Shown here: positions 1 to 10,615 of the stretch, in pieces
How the letters are laid out: every line of letters starts with the position of its first letter
How positions within the stretch are numbered: position 1 is the stretch's first letter
Source: Neocallimastix lanati (nom. inval.)
Lineage: Eukaryota > Neocallimastigomycota > Neocallimastigomycetes > Neocallimastigales > Neocallimastigaceae
Assembly: GCA_016946835.1 (NCBI GenBank)
Contig: JACVTC010000158.1
Span: 148,501 to 212,500, forward strand
DNA length: 64,000 nucleotides
Direction: 5' to 3'
Notes under the pieces: model-generated
The model's input: only the letters and a program-made list of their open reading frames with translations
What the model was told of the DNA's origin: nothing
Database searches by the model: none
Translations under genes and position numbers: made by a program

Positions 1-106
1 TATAAGAATGAAAAAAAAAATAGTAGGTTTACTAATGAATGTGAATCTAAATTAAAAGTACATGTTTCCAGTTCAAAGTACTATTGCCTCTAACTAAGAA
101 AAAGTA

Positions 107-175
107 ACTACTACTACTACTACTACTACTACTATTACTATTACTATTACTACTAAGAAGTCTACTACAACTACT
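107..175. repeat. Imperfect (ACT)n trinucleotide tract
   Basis: Runs of ACT broken by ATT variants. It lies just upstream of the gypsy-like relic and is not part of a credible coding frame. Confidence 0.8.
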
Positions 176-409
176 CCGCATATCCCTTTTTTTTATTAAC
201 ATATCCCTTTTTCGATATCCTTACTAATTTTAAAAACTTTAATGAACCGATTGATGATATATCTAAAAATTGTATAGTCATTGTCATAAAGATGATATTG
301 GACTAATCTGTGTGATTGTTTCAACTTTTCAAGAAAAATAAACTGATGATTATTATTGAAAAATATTTCCTTATGCAAACTGAAGTAGAAGTGTTTAGTC
401 ACCAAGTCT

Positions 410-1200
410 CATCCACTTGATCCTTTACGCATCTTGGTCTTGACATTATTGGACCTCCAGAAGAAACTTTTAATAATAGCCAAGACATTATAGTAGTAGA
501 TTATTTTACCGAATGAGAAGAAGCTATGCCTACTAACTGACAATATAATCTTTCAAGATAATATAAAAAATTTCTTATAAATGTTTTTGCACAGCATGAT
601 GTACCACAAGTAATTGCTAACTGATAATGGTATCCAATTTACATATGATATTACCAAAATATTTCTTGATCGTTATTATGATGTTTTATGTAAAATTTAG
701 TATCACTTTTCATCCGGAAACTAATAGTTTTACTAAAAACCCTAATAAAAAAATTGATAAATTACTTTGATTATTAATTAGAATTACCAACTGCTATTTT
801 TACTATCAAGTGGGATCTCCATACTTCTAAAAACTTTGTTACTTATCATTCAAGCTTTGAACTTGAGTATGGTTGCGAAGATCAACAATCATTTGATATT
901 GCTGCTCAACCGACAAAAGAAATTAACAAATCTTCTAATGAAATACTCCTCAAAAATTTTGCTAATCGTTATCTATGGACTATGGATGCTACTGCAAATT
1001 TGAAAAATGCAAATAAGTATTGGGCTACCAGAAGAGAAGAGAAGAGACGAATAGTATGTACCATGCCAAAAAAAAATTAAACCTGGTGATTTAGTTTTTG
1101 AAAGGAACTTCTTTAAAATTAAGCTTGTAAACCTATATTTGAAGAAGCTTTGCAAGTATTTAAAAAGCTGTTTAATACAGTAACTCTTGCTTTTTTTAAA
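410..1200 (+). pseudogene. Decayed Ty3/gypsy-type integrase fragment
   Basis: Broken coding remains of an LTR-retrotransposon integrase, readable only by changing frame. Visible pieces in order are LGLDIIGPPEETFNN (the first catalytic Asp region), DYFTE followed by a stop, FAQHDVPQVIAN (before the second Asp), a GIQF block, FHPETNSFTKNPNKKIDKLL (position of the catalytic Glu, not preserved), YHSSFELEYG (the usual FELVYG block), and a tail near 1080 like the KPGDLVF chromatin-binding region. Stops and shifts are frequent, so it cannot encode an active enzyme. No LTRs, reverse transcriptase or protease remain nearby, so this is an isolated 3' part of a pol gene. Assignment to Ty3/gypsy rests on motif order and the FELVYG-type tail. 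Confidence 0.75.
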
Positions 1201-2683
1201 AGAGAAAAAAATATATATATATATATGGATATTAATATATATTTAACATATAACGGTATATTTATAATATTACTATAAAACGAGTTTTATTAAAGGAATA
1301 TATGTACATTAAATATATAATAAAATACAAATAAATAATTAATTAATAAATAAATATATGTATAAATAAATGAACAAATGTAAATAAATAAATATTATTC
1401 AATAAAAATTAATTTAATAAGATAAATCAGTTTAAATTAAAATTAAATTAAAAAGAAAATAATAATCAAAAATTATTACAAAAATAAATAGTATATTAAT
1501 TCTTCCTTTTGGTTTCATATGGAATAATATATCTTGCAGTAGTATACTAATATATTAATGAAAAATTTTTTTAGAAAAAAGCAAAAAAAAAAAGAAAGAC
1601 TTGCTTAAAAATGATTTTTGTTTTTTATTTTTCCTTTTTTTTTTCTATATTGTTATGAGATTTCAATAATTTATTAAAAAGAAAATTATTGAACATGGTG
1701 AATGAATAACTAACAAGGAATAATTAAAAATAATAATAATTCATAATAAAAAAAAAAAAAAATAAAAGGAAAAGAGATTTTTAATAATAATAGAATAATG
1801 AATAAAATAAATTGTATTTTGTAATTAAATAAATTATGAATAGAGGATAATAATAAAAGAATATACATTATAAATTTTAATTAAGCATTACCAAAAAATA
1901 AATAAAAATAATAATAATATATATATAATAGTAAATAAAAATAGTTTATTATTATTTCATAATTTGGATTTTACATATGACAAAAAATAATCTTAGAAGA
2001 TTATTCTAAAAAAGCTTTAAATATTATTAAATAATAATAATATTTTTAGTACAATAATATTAATAACAATGATAATTTAGTAGTATTATATTTAAAAATA
2101 ATTAATAATAATAATAATAATAATTATTATTAATAATAAGTATTATAATTAAAACAGACAAAAAGGATAATAATAATTCTAAAACAAATTTAAACAACCT
2201 TTTCGTGTTAATGTGAAAGAAAAATTAATGAAAATTCTATAAATTAAATGGAAATAAATTGAAAAAAAAAAAAAAAAAAAAAAAAATTATTAAATTTTTT
2301 TTATTTTTATTTTTATTTTTATTTTTATTTTTATTTTTATTTTTATTTTTTTTATAATGAAGTTTAAATTATTTAAAACAAAAATACTCTTTTTAAATAA
2401 AAAAAAATAAAATGAATTGCTTAATCCAAAAATGTCTTTTTTTTTTTTTTTTTTTTTTTTGCTTTATACTTTTTTTTTTTTTTTTTCTTTCTATTAATTA
2501 AAAATTTAAACTTTTTAAATCTTTCATTTTATAATCTTATTAAATTTATTTGATTCATTATATATTTATATATTTATTTATTTTATTTTATTATTAATCA
2601 TAATAATTTCATAAATATTATGACTAAAAAGTGAAATTATTAAATAAATATTAATAAATAAAAATATATAAATAAATTAAAAT
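1201..2683. other. AT-rich intergenic DNA, no gene seen
   Basis: Almost pure A/T with many homopolymers. It includes a 27-base-scale poly(A) near 2258 and a (TTTTTA)n tract at about 2288-2350. No frame is open for any length with protein-like composition, and no tRNA-like fold was seen. Confidence 0.7.
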
Positions 2684-2749
2684 AAATAAATATATATTAA
2701 CATATATTAACATAAATAAATACCAAATATTTATATATAAATGAATATA

Positions 2750-2788
<39 letters not shown>

Positions 2789-2938
2789 AAATAAATATAT
2801 ATTAACATAAATAAATACCAAATATTTATATATAAATGAATATACTCTTTTTTTTTTTTTTTTTAAATAAATAAATATATATTAACATAAATAACTACCA
2901 AATATTTATATATAAATGAATATACTCTTTTTTTTTTT
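2684..2938. repeat. Three-copy tandem repeat with variable poly(T) joints
   Basis: A unit of about 60 bases (AAATAAATAAATATATATTA ... ACCAAATATTTATATATAAA ... GAATATACTC) followed by a poly(T) run occurs three times in direct orientation, starting near 2684, 2785 and 2864. The copies are nearly identical apart from the poly(T) length, a short extra ATATTAAC in the first copy and an A/C change in the third. Confidence 0.85.
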
Positions 2939-3102
2939 TGATTTAGATTACAATAGATTTAAGTATATATTTTTATTTATAGCAATAGAAATAAGTATGG
3001 TGAATTTCTTCATGCTAATATTTAATAATTTTTTAAAAATAAAAATTTATATATTTTTTTTATACATATATAAATATATATTATTTGTTACATTAAAATA
3101 AG

Positions 3103-3142
<40 letters not shown>

Positions 3143-3195
3143 TATGGATTGATGGATATATAATTAAATATAAATTTTATTTATTTCATAATGTA

Positions 3196-3365
3196 TTCTA
3201 ATTTTAATAGTGAACATTTTATATTTATTTTTTATTATTTACTATTTTAAATTTAATAGTGAATACTTTATATTTACTATTTGTTTTTTAATACTTTAAA
3301 TTTAAAAGTGAGTATTTTATATTTAGTATTTACTATCTTAAATTTAATAGTGAATGATATTAGTA
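3196..3365. repeat. Degenerate tandem repeat around TTTAATAGTGAA
   Basis: The motif TTTAATAGTGAA (with variants such as TTTAAAAGTGAG) alternates with TTTATATTTACTATTT about four times at a spacing of roughly 50-60 bases. The copies are decayed and the region is non-coding. Confidence 0.6.
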
Positions 3366-4964
3366 TTTAACAATAAATAAGATAATAATTATTAATTATA
3401 AATAAATTATTAATAGGATGGATTAAAACAATATAATAATATATATATTTCTTTGGCTATAATTTAATATGTGTTTGGTATTATATTTTTTACATATTAA
3501 TTCTTTTTTTTTTATATTGAATTAATGGCGAAGTTGTCAACAATTTAATGCTTAAATAATAAATAATATATATATATATACTATTTTAATATAAATTTAA
3601 TTTAAAATTTTATGAAGAAACTAAAAAAAAAAATAAAATAAAATTACAAAAAAAAAAAAATAAAAAAAAGTTCTTAAAAATTTTAAAGTTTTTTTTTTTC
3701 TTTATATTTATATATATATTGAATATAAATATTTTAATAATTTATATATTATATTAATATATTATTAATATATGTAATATATATATTTAAAATTTAAATT
3801 TTTAATTTCAAATTGTTTCATTTAAAATAATTTAAACTATTTAAATTTTATTTCATTCAATATCAAAAGAACAATTGAGTAACATATCATTAGATTAAAA
3901 TTTGAGCCAATAAAATTTTTAAACCATCATTTTTGGAATATTTAATGTCACTTTGTGTACTTTGTGTAATAATACGAAGTGAAAGTTTAAATATTATCTT
4001 TTATTATTTTAAAATATGAGAATTAAAAATATTTTTTTTTTGTAATATAAAAAAGAATTATAAAAATGTAAAGGATAAAGGATTATTCAATCATACTTTT
4101 TTTCCTATTTAAACTAGTAATTAAAAATCATTCATTATTTTAAAAAAAAATAATGATTAAAGGGGGGAATAATTGTAAATTAAAATTTTAACTAATAGTA
4201 ACAAAAAATAATTAAAAAAAAAATAAAATAAAAAAGAGGATAATATAAAATAACTAATAAATATATTATATAATATAATAAATAAAAGGTGAATTAAAAT
4301 TTTATTTATTTTCTATATATATATATATATTATTAATATTATAAATTAAGATTTATTAAAAGAAAATTAAATAATCGAAGTCTGGAATCTAAATGAATTA
4401 TTATGTTCATTTGAAGGATATAGTAAAATTTAACTCAACCTCTTGATAAGAAAATGAACAGAAATTATTATTTTAGTTATTTTAGTTTACTTCAAAATAA
4501 ATTTACTATTTTCTTATACTTAAAGAACTTCCCTATAATCCATAAATTTATTATATCCAAAGTTATTAATAATAATTAATATTTTTAAAAATAAATTTAT
4601 GCATTATCAATATTCAATATATTATTACTTATATTAACACTTTATTAATATCAATATTAAATATTAAAGTTATATAATTATTCTATATTTTTATTAAATC
4701 TCTTGTAATATCATTATACTTAATCAATATATTATTTTATTTTCCCAATACAAAAATTATCTGAATCTAATAATTAACAACTAAACCACATATTAATAAT
4801 ACAATTTCAATAATTAACACATTAATTATTCACTATTTAATTTTTTTTAAAACTTAATTACAATATTATTAATTATAATATTAATATATTATTTATTAAT
4901 ATTATAATTAATAATATAGTTAATTTCAATTTAATTTAAATATTTTATTTAATAATAAATTACT
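3366..4964. other. AT-rich intergenic DNA, no gene seen
   Basis: A/T-dominated sequence with scattered slightly richer patches, for example 3880-3990 and 4380-4560. These do not give a recognisable protein in any frame and could be old transposon debris. Confidence 0.6.
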
Positions 4965-5120
4965 CTTGAAAAGCTACCACTTTTATCTCTCGGGTGATCT
5001 GGAACTCTACGCAGTCGCAAGCTTTGTGCTCGAGTCCCACTCCCCTTCTTTCGCTTCATCTCATTTAACAGCTCATTTGTTTCATTCAATATTTTCTGAG
5101 CAATATACTAACCCCCCTCT

Positions 5121-5152
<32 letters not shown>
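4965..5152 (+). mobile_element. Candidate tRNA-derived SINE-like retroposon with poly(A) tail
   Basis: About 160 bases of clearly higher GC than the surroundings end in a poly(A) run of roughly 29 bases. Inside is TGCTCGAGTCCCAC, close to a tRNA T-arm / Pol III B box (GGTTCGANTCC), and the following sequence resembles the 3' side of a tRNA acceptor region. No convincing A box was found and target-site duplications are not clear. Body plus B-box-like block plus poly(A) fits a short retroposon, but a retrocopy of another small RNA is also possible. The frame open across it has no family resemblance. Confidence 0.4.
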
Positions 5153-5154
<2 letters not shown>

Positions 5155-5758
5155 ATAATAATTATCAAAAAAAATAAAATAAAAATATAATACAATAAAA
5201 TATATATGTATATAATAAATTCTACTTTAAAATATTATTTATTTATTTTTTTTTTTATTTATTTTTTTTATGTAAATTTTTTAAAAGATTTTAGCTAATT
5301 ATTATATATAAATTTTTATTATTTGTAGATTTTACGATATTACTATATCTAATACAAATATAAATATAATTATTTATTTTATTATTTTTTAATATATTTT
5401 TTTTTTATTATTGTAATTGAATTCCTAAAAAAAAGGAAAAAAAATAAAACAAAATAAAATAATTACTGATATGTATTAAGTTATTAATTATTACAAGTAT
5501 ATATATGATATTTTAAATGTGTATTTTTCATTTAATTTCATTATTTATTTTTAAATATATTAGAATTTTGATTATTTATTAAATTGTCTATTATTGATAA
5601 CGAAATTAAAAGATTGATTTAATTGTAGAATATTAAACTTTAATTTATTTAATATATATTTAACATTATATTATGTTATTGAATATTCTTGTTATTGTTA
5701 AATATATTAATTCAATTATAATTTACTTTTTTTCTTATTTGCTTATTATTTATTAAAA
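5153..5758. other. AT-rich intergenic DNA, no gene seen
   Basis: Low-complexity A/T sequence that also serves as the 3' flank of the LITAF-domain gene on the minus strand. Nothing else is supportable. Confidence 0.65.
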
Positions 5759-6874
5759 TTAAAGCTTTTTTCTTCTGGCAATTTCTATATGACAATTTGG
5801 ACAGTAGTGAACAACATCTTTAAGATCGTTTATGAAGAACGGAATGCAACAGAACAAAAATCCAAAAATACATATTAAGAAACATATACCCCAAACAAGA
5901 ATATTATTTTCAAAAGCAACTACACTGATAACGTTTTTTTTACAGAAAGGACAAAATAAATTTGCACTATGTTTTGGAATTTTAGCACTTTCCACTCTAT
6001 TTGTTATTATATTTTATTATTATATTTTATTATTATATATTAATACCACAAACAGGAAAAAAAATAAAAAAAAAAATTATATATTAATACCACAAACAGG
6101 AAAAAAAATAAAAAAAAAAAAAGTATAATTTATTCTTCATTAATATAATAAATAATATATATAACATATTTACCTATATACTACTTCTTTTTGAGTTGTT
6201 TTGACATCTTGTATTTGTATTGTTTGAACAGGCTGTGTTTGTTCAACTTGTGATTGTATATAAGATGGTGGTGACTCACATACTATTGTCTGATCCTGTG
6301 GTTGCCCTTGTTGGATAATTACTGGTTGTTGTACTAATGGTTGACCTGATTGTTGTATTATTATTGGTGGACCTGGTTGTTGCATCATTATTGGTTGACC
6401 TGGTTGTTGCATCATTACTGGTTGACCTGGTTGCTGTACCATTACAGGTTGACCTGGTTGTTGTACCACTACTGGTTGACCTGGTTGTTGTACCACCACT
6501 GGTTGACCTGGTTGTTGTACCACTACTGGTTGACCTGGTTGTTGTACCACTACTGGTTGACCTGGTTGTTGTACCATTACTGGTTGACCTGGTTGTTGTA
6601 CCATTACTGGTTGACCTGGTTGCTGTACCATTATTGGTTGACCTATAAATGATTGACCTGCTGGCTGAATTACAGGTTGCATTACCACTTGTTGACCAGA
6701 TTGAGGTGCAACTGGTGATTGAATTGTACTAACAGAAATATTTGGATTTTCTGCAATATAATAAGATAAATTTTGAGCTACATTATTAGGTACAGCTTGA
6801 TTAGTTCCTGAAGTTGAAGCAGTTGTTTGTTCTTCCGCAGAAGAAGTGTTATTGTTATTTGCTGATTCACTCAT
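5759..6874 (-). CDS. LITAF-domain membrane-associated zinc protein with Pro/Gln repeat
   Basis: Two exons, 6874-6174 and 5996-5759, join in frame to give 312 aa. The donor is AG|GTAAAT and the acceptor AAATAG|A. Residues about 235-312 form a LITAF (SIMPLE-like) domain: CPFC near 249-252, a hydrophobic stretch ICFLICIFGFLFCCIPFF that inserts into the membrane face, and HYCPNC near 297-302 followed by a basic end. In this family the split CXXC pairs bind one zinc and anchor the protein on endosomal or lysosomal membranes. Residues about 83-170 are a 9-aa repeat of the VQQPGQPVM type. PPSY at about 202-205 matches the WW-domain (NEDD4-type ligase) binding motif of animal LITAF proteins. Both family features, the Pro-rich N-terminus and the C-terminal zinc fold, are present. 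The precise role in this organism is inferred. Confidence 0.9.
6033..6122. repeat. Direct duplication inside the LITAF-gene intron
   Basis: A segment of about 44 bases containing TTAATACCACAAACAGG plus flanking A-rich sequence occurs twice in tandem within the intron, near 6033 and 6077. It lengthens the intron without touching the splice sites. Confidence 0.85.
6349..6645 (-). repeat. 27-bp coding minisatellite (VQQPGQPVM repeat)
   Basis: About eleven in-frame 27-base units encode the 9-aa Pro/Gln repeat of the LITAF-domain protein. Central units are nearly identical, differing mainly at the GTA/ATG position; outer units are more diverged. This is the usual pattern of a tandem array turning over from its middle. 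Confidence 0.95.
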
Positions 6875-7499
6875 TGACTATTATATTTATTTATTATACT
6901 TGATTCTATTTATTATTTATTTTGTTTATTTTTTAAATTTATTTTTTTATTTACTTAATAATTTTATTTAACTTATTTAATAATTTTATTTTATTTATTT
7001 ATTTTTTAACAAGAATTTAATTAATAATTTTTTTTTTACTTTATTAATTTTTTAATTAATATAAATTTATAATTAATTTATAACAAATTTATATATAATA
7101 ATTAGCTATATACTTTTTTTTTTCTTTTTTTTTTTTTTTTTTTTTAGTTTTTAGTTTTTAATAGAAAAAAAAAAAAAAAAAAAAAAAAGCGAAAAGAAAA
7201 AGCAAAAAGATTTATAAATCTTTATAACTTAATTAATTTAACCAATAAAGTGAAAAACTATTGCTATTGTTCAACCCTTAATGTTTTTCAAATGGTTATA
7301 TTAATATTAAAATTTAATAATTATTCAAATATTATTAATTGGCTGAAATTTTACTAATAAAATATTTTTATTTTAATTAATATACTTAAATTAATTAAAC
7401 ATATAACATAGTAATTAAAAAACTTTTATATCAATTGGTGAGGTCTTTTTTTTTTATAATTAATGTAATTAACAAAAAAAAAAAAAAAAAAAAAAAAAA

Positions 7500-7530
<31 letters not shown>

Positions 7531-8669
7531 TTAGTAAAAAAATTTATAAAATGAATTTAAATATTTAAAATATTTTATTTTGAAATGAATATATCTATAT
7601 AAGATTATTTGTTTATATTTTTTATATTATTCTTTAAAATTAAATATAAACATATTCAATTTTAAAGAATAATTTATTTTTATTTTTATTTTTTTTTGCA
7701 ATAAGCCGCAACAAAACTGCACTTTAATAATAAAGTAATTAAATATATTTATTATTTTAAAAGTATTAAATGTTAAAATCCTGAAAATATTTTTTTGAAA
7801 AAATTTAAAGCATTTTAAAAAAAAAATTATATTTTTAGAGATTCATATAATATTTATTTTTCTACTATTTATTTTATTTTAAGAATAATTCTTCACTATT
7901 TATTTTATCTTATTTTATTGATTTTATCTTTAAAATGTTTGATTTATAAATATTTTATGAATTAATATTTATAGTTTTTTTAATAAAAATCCCTGTTCAT
8001 TAGTATCTAAGATTCAATAGATTTTATTTTAAAATACTGAATATATATAGATGAACAAATATAATTTACATTATAATACTCAATAAAGTCTTAATATTAT
8101 TTGCTAAACTTTAAATAATATATATAAATTTATTTTATTTTATTTTATTTTATGGACTTTAGCTATATTTGATGCAGCTTAAAAAATAAAGTTCACAGCA
8201 AGAAGCAAATATTCTATATTTTTATTACTAAATAATTTAATATTATATAAGTAATATTGTATTATGAACAATAATTACACTATAATTATTGTATTTGACT
8301 TTCACAAGTACTATAATAATAATAATAATAATAAAAATTGTTATAATTATTGTTGGTTGCGCTTGATATACAGACTATCATAATGAAAAAGTATATCGAA
8401 ATATCTTCAATGAAATGGAAGAATTGAAGTATTGTTAATTATCAATATATTACTGATAAAAAATATAAATAAAAACCTTTATAATATAAAAATTATTTAT
8501 TTATAAAACATAAATATATTAATATTTATGTTTAAGGCAAATCAAACATAAATTTATAATTGTGGTTGATATTAGGATCAAATGTCAAATATGAAAATAA
8601 CACCACGAAAAACATTAATTAATTTTTATTTTATTATTTATATTATATTTTCTTATATTATTATTATTA

Positions 8670-8722
<53 letters not shown>

Positions 8723-9065
8723 TAAATAGCTTTTTATTATATTATTATTATAAGCATGAAATACTTTATTTCAATTTCAATTATATAAATGTAATAAAAG
8801 TAATATTCCCTATTTTTTAATTAAAACAATTTTATAATTAGTGATTATTATATAAATGAATTATTATTGTAAAAGAAATTAATAAATAGATTAGGGATTT
8901 AAGAAGTTTTTATAAGCTAATATTATTGTAAAATAACTAGTAAGAGATATTATTAAACAAAAAATTAAATGAAGGTTTTAAACAAAACTAAATAAATTCT
9001 CTTCCAAAGGTAATTATTGAGCAGAGTTTATCTATTTATTATATAAAAGTAAACTTACAATTTAA
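6875..9065. other. Intergenic DNA with microsatellites and one coding-like scrap
   Basis: Mostly A/T and homopolymers, including poly(A) near 7160 and 7473, (AAT)n near 7500-7525 and (TTA)n near 8660-8720. A patch at about 8340-8450 reads DYHNEKVYRNIFNEMEELKY on the plus strand and is of higher complexity, but it is short, interrupted and unrecognised. Confidence 0.55.
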
Positions 9066-9779
9066 TTAGGTTTAGCTGTTTATTCCGTAGGAATTTTTGG
9101 TGAAGCTGTAAGTATGGAAGATTATGTAGTTAATCCAATTAATACAATTGTTGAACATTATGGCGCTGTAACGCCGCAGCGTACTGTTGAATCTTTCAAA
9201 AAGTCTGTTGAAAAACTTTTGCAAGACATAGATTCCAATAAAGCACAATACGAAGATAATGATCTCTTACGCACGAAATGGGAAACTGGTATAGCTGTGT
9301 TAAAAGATATCTTTTCGACGAATCATTCTTCTCAATCTGATTTAGAAACGTTATTTACAAGAGTTTGCGATATTACGGATAATGGATTTTATGATGTTAG
9401 TAATGCGATTATAACAATTAATCTTTCTAAAAAAGATCTAAGACCGTTATTCGAAAACTTTTGGCAGCACTTATTGCAAGCCAGAGAAATTACAGCTTGG
9501 TGGATGTGTTCTGATCCTAGAGCTACCATTGAAGAGATTCCGTATTTATGCTTTGAAGCCTGCGGATTAGTAAAAAATTCAAAAGTAAACAGCATACTTT
9601 GGTCAATTAGCGTATTAGGAGGAGTCTCTGAAGCTGTACAAGAGCTAGATGAGTCTGGTGATCCATCTGAGTCTGATATCTTAAAAGCAAAAAAAGATGC
9701 AAAGGTGATATTAGAAAATGCATTAAAAAGCGATCTTCCTTTAAATAGTAGTCTTGGGCGTTTTATTGAGACTGAGTAA
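9066..9779 (+). CDS. Bacterial-like ORF 1 of a two-gene island, unknown function
   Basis: A 221-aa ORF starting at ATG 9114; the same frame is open back to 9066 and reads LGLAVYSVGIFGEAVS before the Met, so the family homology may begin upstream. GC content and codon use (GCG, CCG, CGT, ACG codons) stand well above the flanking fungal DNA. There are no introns or Asn runs. The protein is soluble, largely helical by composition and acidic, with an aromatic EITAWWMCSDPRA patch; no named domain was recognised. It ends two bases before the next ORF, the spacing of a bacterial operon. The sequence just before 9070 (TTAATTAG) could be read as an intron acceptor, which leaves room for a fungal 5' exon. 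Best reading: horizontally acquired bacterial DNA. Assembly contamination is an alternative. Confidence 0.6.
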   Translation, partial: LGLAVYSVGIFGEAVSMEDYVVNPINTIVEHYGAVTPQRTVESFKKSVEKLLQDIDSNKAQYEDNDLLRTKWETGIAVLKDIFSTNHSSQSDLETLFTRVCDITDNGFYDVSNAIITINLSKKDLRPLFENFWQHLLQAREITAWWMCSDPRATIEEIPYLCFEACGLVKNSKVNSILWSISVLGGVSEAVQELDESGDPSESDILKAKKDAKVILENALKSDLPLNSSLGRFIETE

Positions 9780-9781
9780 AA

Positions 9782-10615
9782 ATGGGATTTAGAAAAATAT
9801 TTATTATTTTATTCTATGCTATTTTCCTTACCGGTTCTTTTTCAGACGCTGATGCAATGGAAGGGAAACGGGGAAGACCTTATAATATCGGACGCGATAT
9901 AGGTTTCAGATGGAGAACAACATTAAACGTGAAATATGGGGATGTACAAATCGATTCAGATGCTGAGCATTCTCGATTAAGAGATCTTGTGACTGCCTGT
10001 AATCCGGTTTTTACAGGCAATAATGCAAATATTATGGCAGCTAGTTTGCAAGTAGTTTTTAAAGATTTTTCTTCAAGGGTAATTCCTATAGAAGCAGTAG
10101 TATATACAAAGTATTTGGAAGGTATGCCAGAAAAGGCAAGAGTAAGTTGCTTTAGTACTGCATGTTTAACAGTTGAGAAAGGTGATCATGCTAGTCATCC
10201 GCCAATTACTTACAAAAATAGAGAAACATTGGAGTATTCTATTCCTTTTATATTTGGAGCCATTGGCATGAGTACTGATTGCATAAAAGTAGTATCTAGT
10301 GGTGGTCAGTTTCAGTATGATTATAGGGATACAGAATTTCAGGTAGTACACGAATTGTTTTCCACTCAAGAGTATGGATTTGTTCCTAGAAAGAGAGGAA
10401 AGTCGGGAAGTTTTCGACTAATAAAAAGAAGTCCACGCTTTGTGGAATTATTTGCGTCAGTCATAAGCGGAAGAAGATTAGAAGAAGTTGCATTAATAAT
10501 ACTCCATATTCACACAAGGTTTGATCCATGTTCTGTATGTGCAGAAATGTTGAGTAATCTATCTCAGACACTTAACTACTTGCCTAGCAGTTTATTTATA
10601 CTATTTTTTAAATAA
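9782..10615 (+). CDS. Secreted deaminase-like protein of bacterial type, 3' truncated
   Basis: A 277-aa ORF starting two bases after the previous stop. Residues 1-25 form a bacterial-style signal peptide (MGFRKIFIILFYAIFLTGSF) with an ADA cleavage site near 23-25. Near the C-terminus are DTE (183-185) and, after about 60 residues, a strand-like LIILHIHTRFD leading into PCSVC (249-253). An H/D-x-E followed by PCxxC is the zinc and catalytic pattern of the nucleic-acid/nucleotide deaminase superfamily, including polymorphic-toxin deaminases. Such domains normally continue past PCxxC with further strands and helices. Here the frame runs into AT-rich DNA and ends in SLFILFFK, which looks like read-through past a break. 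The fold is inferred from two motifs only. The protein is probably truncated and possibly inactive. GC content and gene spacing match ORF 1. Confidence 0.6.
   Translation: MGFRKIFIILFYAIFLTGSFSDADAMEGKRGRPYNIGRDIGFRWRTTLNVKYGDVQIDSDAEHSRLRDLVTACNPVFTGNNANIMAASLQVVFKDFSSRVIPIEAVVYTKYLEGMPEKARVSCFSTACLTVEKGDHASHPPITYKNRETLEYSIPFIFGAIGMSTDCIKVVSSGGQFQYDYRDTEFQVVHELFSTQEYGFVPRKRGKSGSFRLIKRSPRFVELFASVISGRRLEEVALIILHIHTRFDPCSVCAEMLSNLSQTLNYLPSSLFILFFK

Noticed and set aside
2916-3101. Small Phe/Ile/Tyr-rich ORF
   Set aside because: It begins inside the third copy of a tandem repeat and continues into A/T sequence; its composition is what random A/T DNA would give.
6337-6652. Plus-strand Val/Leu- and Trp/Tyr-rich repeat ORFs
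   Set aside because: Antisense shadows of the Pro/Gln minisatellite of the LITAF-domain gene.
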